From assembly GCA_013398955.1 (NCBI GenBank), contig VWPU01014160.1, positions 151,440 to 215,439 on the forward strand: a stretch of DNA of 64,000 nt, written 5' to 3'. This document shows positions 61,999-64,000 of this stretch, one piece after another. Both the position numbers and the translations under genes were made by a program. The stretch is from Callaeas wilsoni. Its lineage: Eukaryota; Chordata; Aves; Passeriformes; Callaeidae. The notes under the pieces were generated by a model. That model was not told the DNA's origin. It saw nothing but the letters and a program-made list of their open reading frames with translations, and searched no databases. The first letter of the stretch is position 1; each line of letters begins with the position of its first letter.

Positions 61999-63773
61999 GG
62001 AAATGTGAGGTTTTGGAGGCATTCTTTAAGTTCGGAGCACAGGTGATACAGGGTTCTGCATGGCCTCTTCCCCACTAATGTGTTGTGTATACATACAAGT
62101 GTCAGTACCACACTGACACCCTTATCACAGCCATGGCTAATCATTTACATTAGTGTAGTGGGCATATCAGTAGAAAAGGAAAGCTACATCATATCACCTC
62201 AGCATTATAGAGAGTAAACAGGCTGTATTATCATTAACCATTCCATAGAATTCGGAAACCAATGTGGTACGCTGGGCTAAGATTACTTATACCAGATATT
62301 GAGTGTCGAGTGTAAAAGGCTGTAAAACACGCTGAAAATTAACAAACGTTGCATGCAAGCCAGATTATATAAGACCATTACATACCATTTTTAAGTATTA
62401 TGCAGTAAACTGGTTAACACTGTGTTTATTGCATGGCAGTTCCTGGTTAAATGAACAGCAAAAGAAACAAATAACAAAGGGAGAAAAACAGATTAAAGAA
62501 CCTCCAGATGCCTTCTTGACAGAAAGACACTGAAAGATCTGCCAGCCTTAGGCTCAGTTTTCAGACAGGTTTGAGACTGCTGCATTCCACTTCCTGAACA
62601 CAGCAGCTTTCGATTTTGGCCCCAAGGAAGAGAAATGCAGCTGTGAGAAAAAGACTTGGTTTGACTCTGCACTTTCGAGGCAACTCATCTAGAAGAGACC
62701 AAAACAGAGTCAAAACACAGCAGCAAGGCTGTGAAATGTGGTTGGTTGTAAAATGACCCAAATGGAATACCGGCATGAAAAATACCAGGCAAATCACATC
62801 CTTCAGCCCATCAAAAGCAGGTGGCAAAGTATGAAATGTAAGAGATAATGCAGTCCTCTAGATTAGGTAACCAATAAGTACTTACCAGGATGAATCCTAA
62901 CTACTCTTTGGGATCCTGATTACAGGTCTCTACTGTCATCACCAAGGAGAGATGAATTACTTATTAACTCAGGCACTAGGATACAGACTTCCCATTGTTT
63001 TTGTGGATAATATCGTACAGGTATTTGAAAAGAAAATGATACGCTGTTATTTTTCCTCCTGAAGTGTCTACCAGGCATATTGCAGTATTTATGGATCCAG
63101 TTTCACAACCTCTTTAGGGCAGTAAATGCAGGGAATGCTGCCAAGACAGGTCATCCTATCTGCTCTCATCCTTTTACCCACATTACTGAACTGGTAAAGT
63201 GAGGATAACTAGGCATGTATACTAAACATTCCTAGGACTCTTCCTAAAGACTAAACAATTATTTTATTTTATATGATCCACTGCTGAAGTGTGGTCTATA
63301 ACCTCGATTCAAATGTGAGTGAAGAAGACACACAACTATACCTTGGACAATGGACTGGTGGAAGAAGAAATTATAACATTCACTGAAACTAAAGAAATAG
63401 ACAGCTACAACATTAAGTTAACTGAGAATTAGTGAGAGAGAGTAGAAAGTAAAGTAGTATAAATCACAAAAGGCTCCTCTATTTTGGCAGAAAAGTATGG
63501 AAAGAGAATAAATGTACCATCACACGTCAATTACAGTGCTTGTAAACAAAAAAGAGGTGATCGTTGAAGTCTGTACACGTGCTGTTCCACGCTTGTCTAC
63601 CACTGCATCTGCGGTGACAGGGTCTGGCACATTTTTATGGGTGCAAAGGTGGGAACAGAACCGCCTGCACATACGGATGTAAAGAGTGCCAAGGAATAGG
63701 GGCTACTGGGAATGCTGGGCAGGTCTTGTGCAGGCACAGAGAAACCAAAGAAAGGGCTCATTGTCCACGCTAC

Positions 63774-64000
63774 CTGGAGCAGTGCAAAATTACGCGCACA
63801 TGATGAAAGGCGCTGCGGGGCTCAGAGGAGCGCAGGGTACCGGGGCGCGGGCGGCCAGACGCCCGGCAGCATCCAGGCTCCGGGCGCGGAACACCGGCCC
63901 GCCCGCCGAGCAGCGGAGCCCGCCCGGCGCCGGGGGGCGGCTGCGGGCTGCGGGAGAGGGGCGGGCGGGAGTGTCGGGGCCCGCAGCACCGGGAGGGCGA
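63774..64000 (-). promoter_or_regulatory. SLC41A2: CpG island; probable SLC41A2 promoter and non-coding first exon, cut by the window edge
   Basis: From about 63790 the sequence switches abruptly from AT-rich to very GC- and CpG-rich, with multiple GC boxes (GGGGCGGGCGGG near 63959-63970, GGGGGCGG near 63934). It lies upstream of SLC41A2 exon 2 in the right orientation. A possible exon 1 donor, CCAG|GTAGCG, is at 63774/63773 on the minus strand. No ATG-led conserved coding was recognised, in line with a non-coding first exon. The transcription start cannot be fixed, and the island continues beyond the window. It could also serve a divergent neighbour. Confidence 0.7.

Larger units (their letters stand above)
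58007..63773 (-). other. SLC41A2: SLC41A2 intron 1
   Basis: Inferred intron between the CpG-island exon and exon 2. It contains a plus-strand pseudogene-like tract (58625-60821), a CR1 scrap within it, and a clear CR1 3' end at 61690-61998. A 45-codon open stretch at 62555-62689 plus is protein-like but could be chance. The upstream boundary depends on an unconfirmed donor (CCAG|GTAGCG at 63773). Confidence 0.6.
19880..64000 (-). other. SLC41A2: SLC41A2 gene, overview of the minus-strand transcription unit
   Basis: Solute carrier family 41 member 2 is a plasma-membrane magnesium transporter of the MgtE superfamily. Ten coding exons (numbered 2-11, assuming one non-coding first exon) were built by hand from splice sites and family similarity. 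They total 1722 bp, giving 573 residues, the length I know for mammalian SLC41A2. Intron phases after exons 2-10 are 0,0,0,1,1,2,1,1,0, and all junctions restore the conserved reading frame. The protein has an acidic, serine-rich N-terminal region followed by two homologous MgtE-like halves: exons 2-6 carry [17 protein letters not shown] and [19 protein letters not shown], and exons 8-11 carry GIGGNLVAIQASRISTY and [18 protein letters not shown]. The paralogue SLC41A1 is less likely given the N-terminal sequence and the CHST11 neighbour. No disabling change was seen. Confidence 0.95.

Noticed and set aside
1..64000. Searched by eye for tRNA, rRNA, CRISPR arrays, phage or bacterial operons and toxin genes
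   Set aside because: None seen. The window is vertebrate intronic and intergenic DNA.

Overview
The window is vertebrate nuclear DNA, almost certainly from a bird. It is AT-rich, intron-dominated sequence with canonical GT-AG splice sites, compact introns and several old CR1 LINE fragments, the dominant interspersed repeat of birds and other sauropsids. There are no prokaryotic-style operons, CRISPR arrays or insertion sequences. The species cannot be fixed from the sequence alone.

Two protein-coding genes are recognisable, arranged tail to tail. On the plus strand, 1-4493 is the end of the last intron of CHST11 and 4494-5342 is its terminal coding exon, which encodes the last 282 residues of chondroitin 4-O-sulfotransferase 1, including both PAPS-binding motifs. 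Its 3'UTR follows, with a proximal poly(A) signal at 5406 and a possible distal one at 9273. About 10 kb of intergenic DNA (roughly 9.3-19.9 kb) contains a candidate LTR fragment and a long pyrimidine-biased tract. On the minus strand, the complete coding sequence of SLC41A2 (MgtE-type magnesium transporter) runs from an ATG at 57829 to a stop at 21189 in ten coding exons. These sum to 1722 bp, or 573 residues plus stop, and every splice phase closes. A 5' leader with three short upstream ORFs lies at 57830-58006. A CpG island at the right edge (about 63790-64000) is the likely SLC41A2 promoter and first, non-coding exon. The CHST11-SLC41A2 adjacency matches human chromosome 12q23.3.

The most interesting unexplained signal is in SLC41A2 intron 1. 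Between about 58.6 and 60.8 kb the plus strand, antisense to SLC41A2, carries a series of protein-like open stretches broken by stop codons and frame changes and interrupted by a CR1 scrap. It looks like a decayed protein-coding copy (processed or unitary pseudogene) whose parent I could not identify. Other points are opposed CR1 ends in intron 8, a CpG-retaining patch in intron 10, an LTR-like stretch in intron 8 and a duplicated poly(A) unit in intron 6. I found no convincing novel molecular system; this is an ordinary two-gene vertebrate locus with some repeat and pseudogene history.
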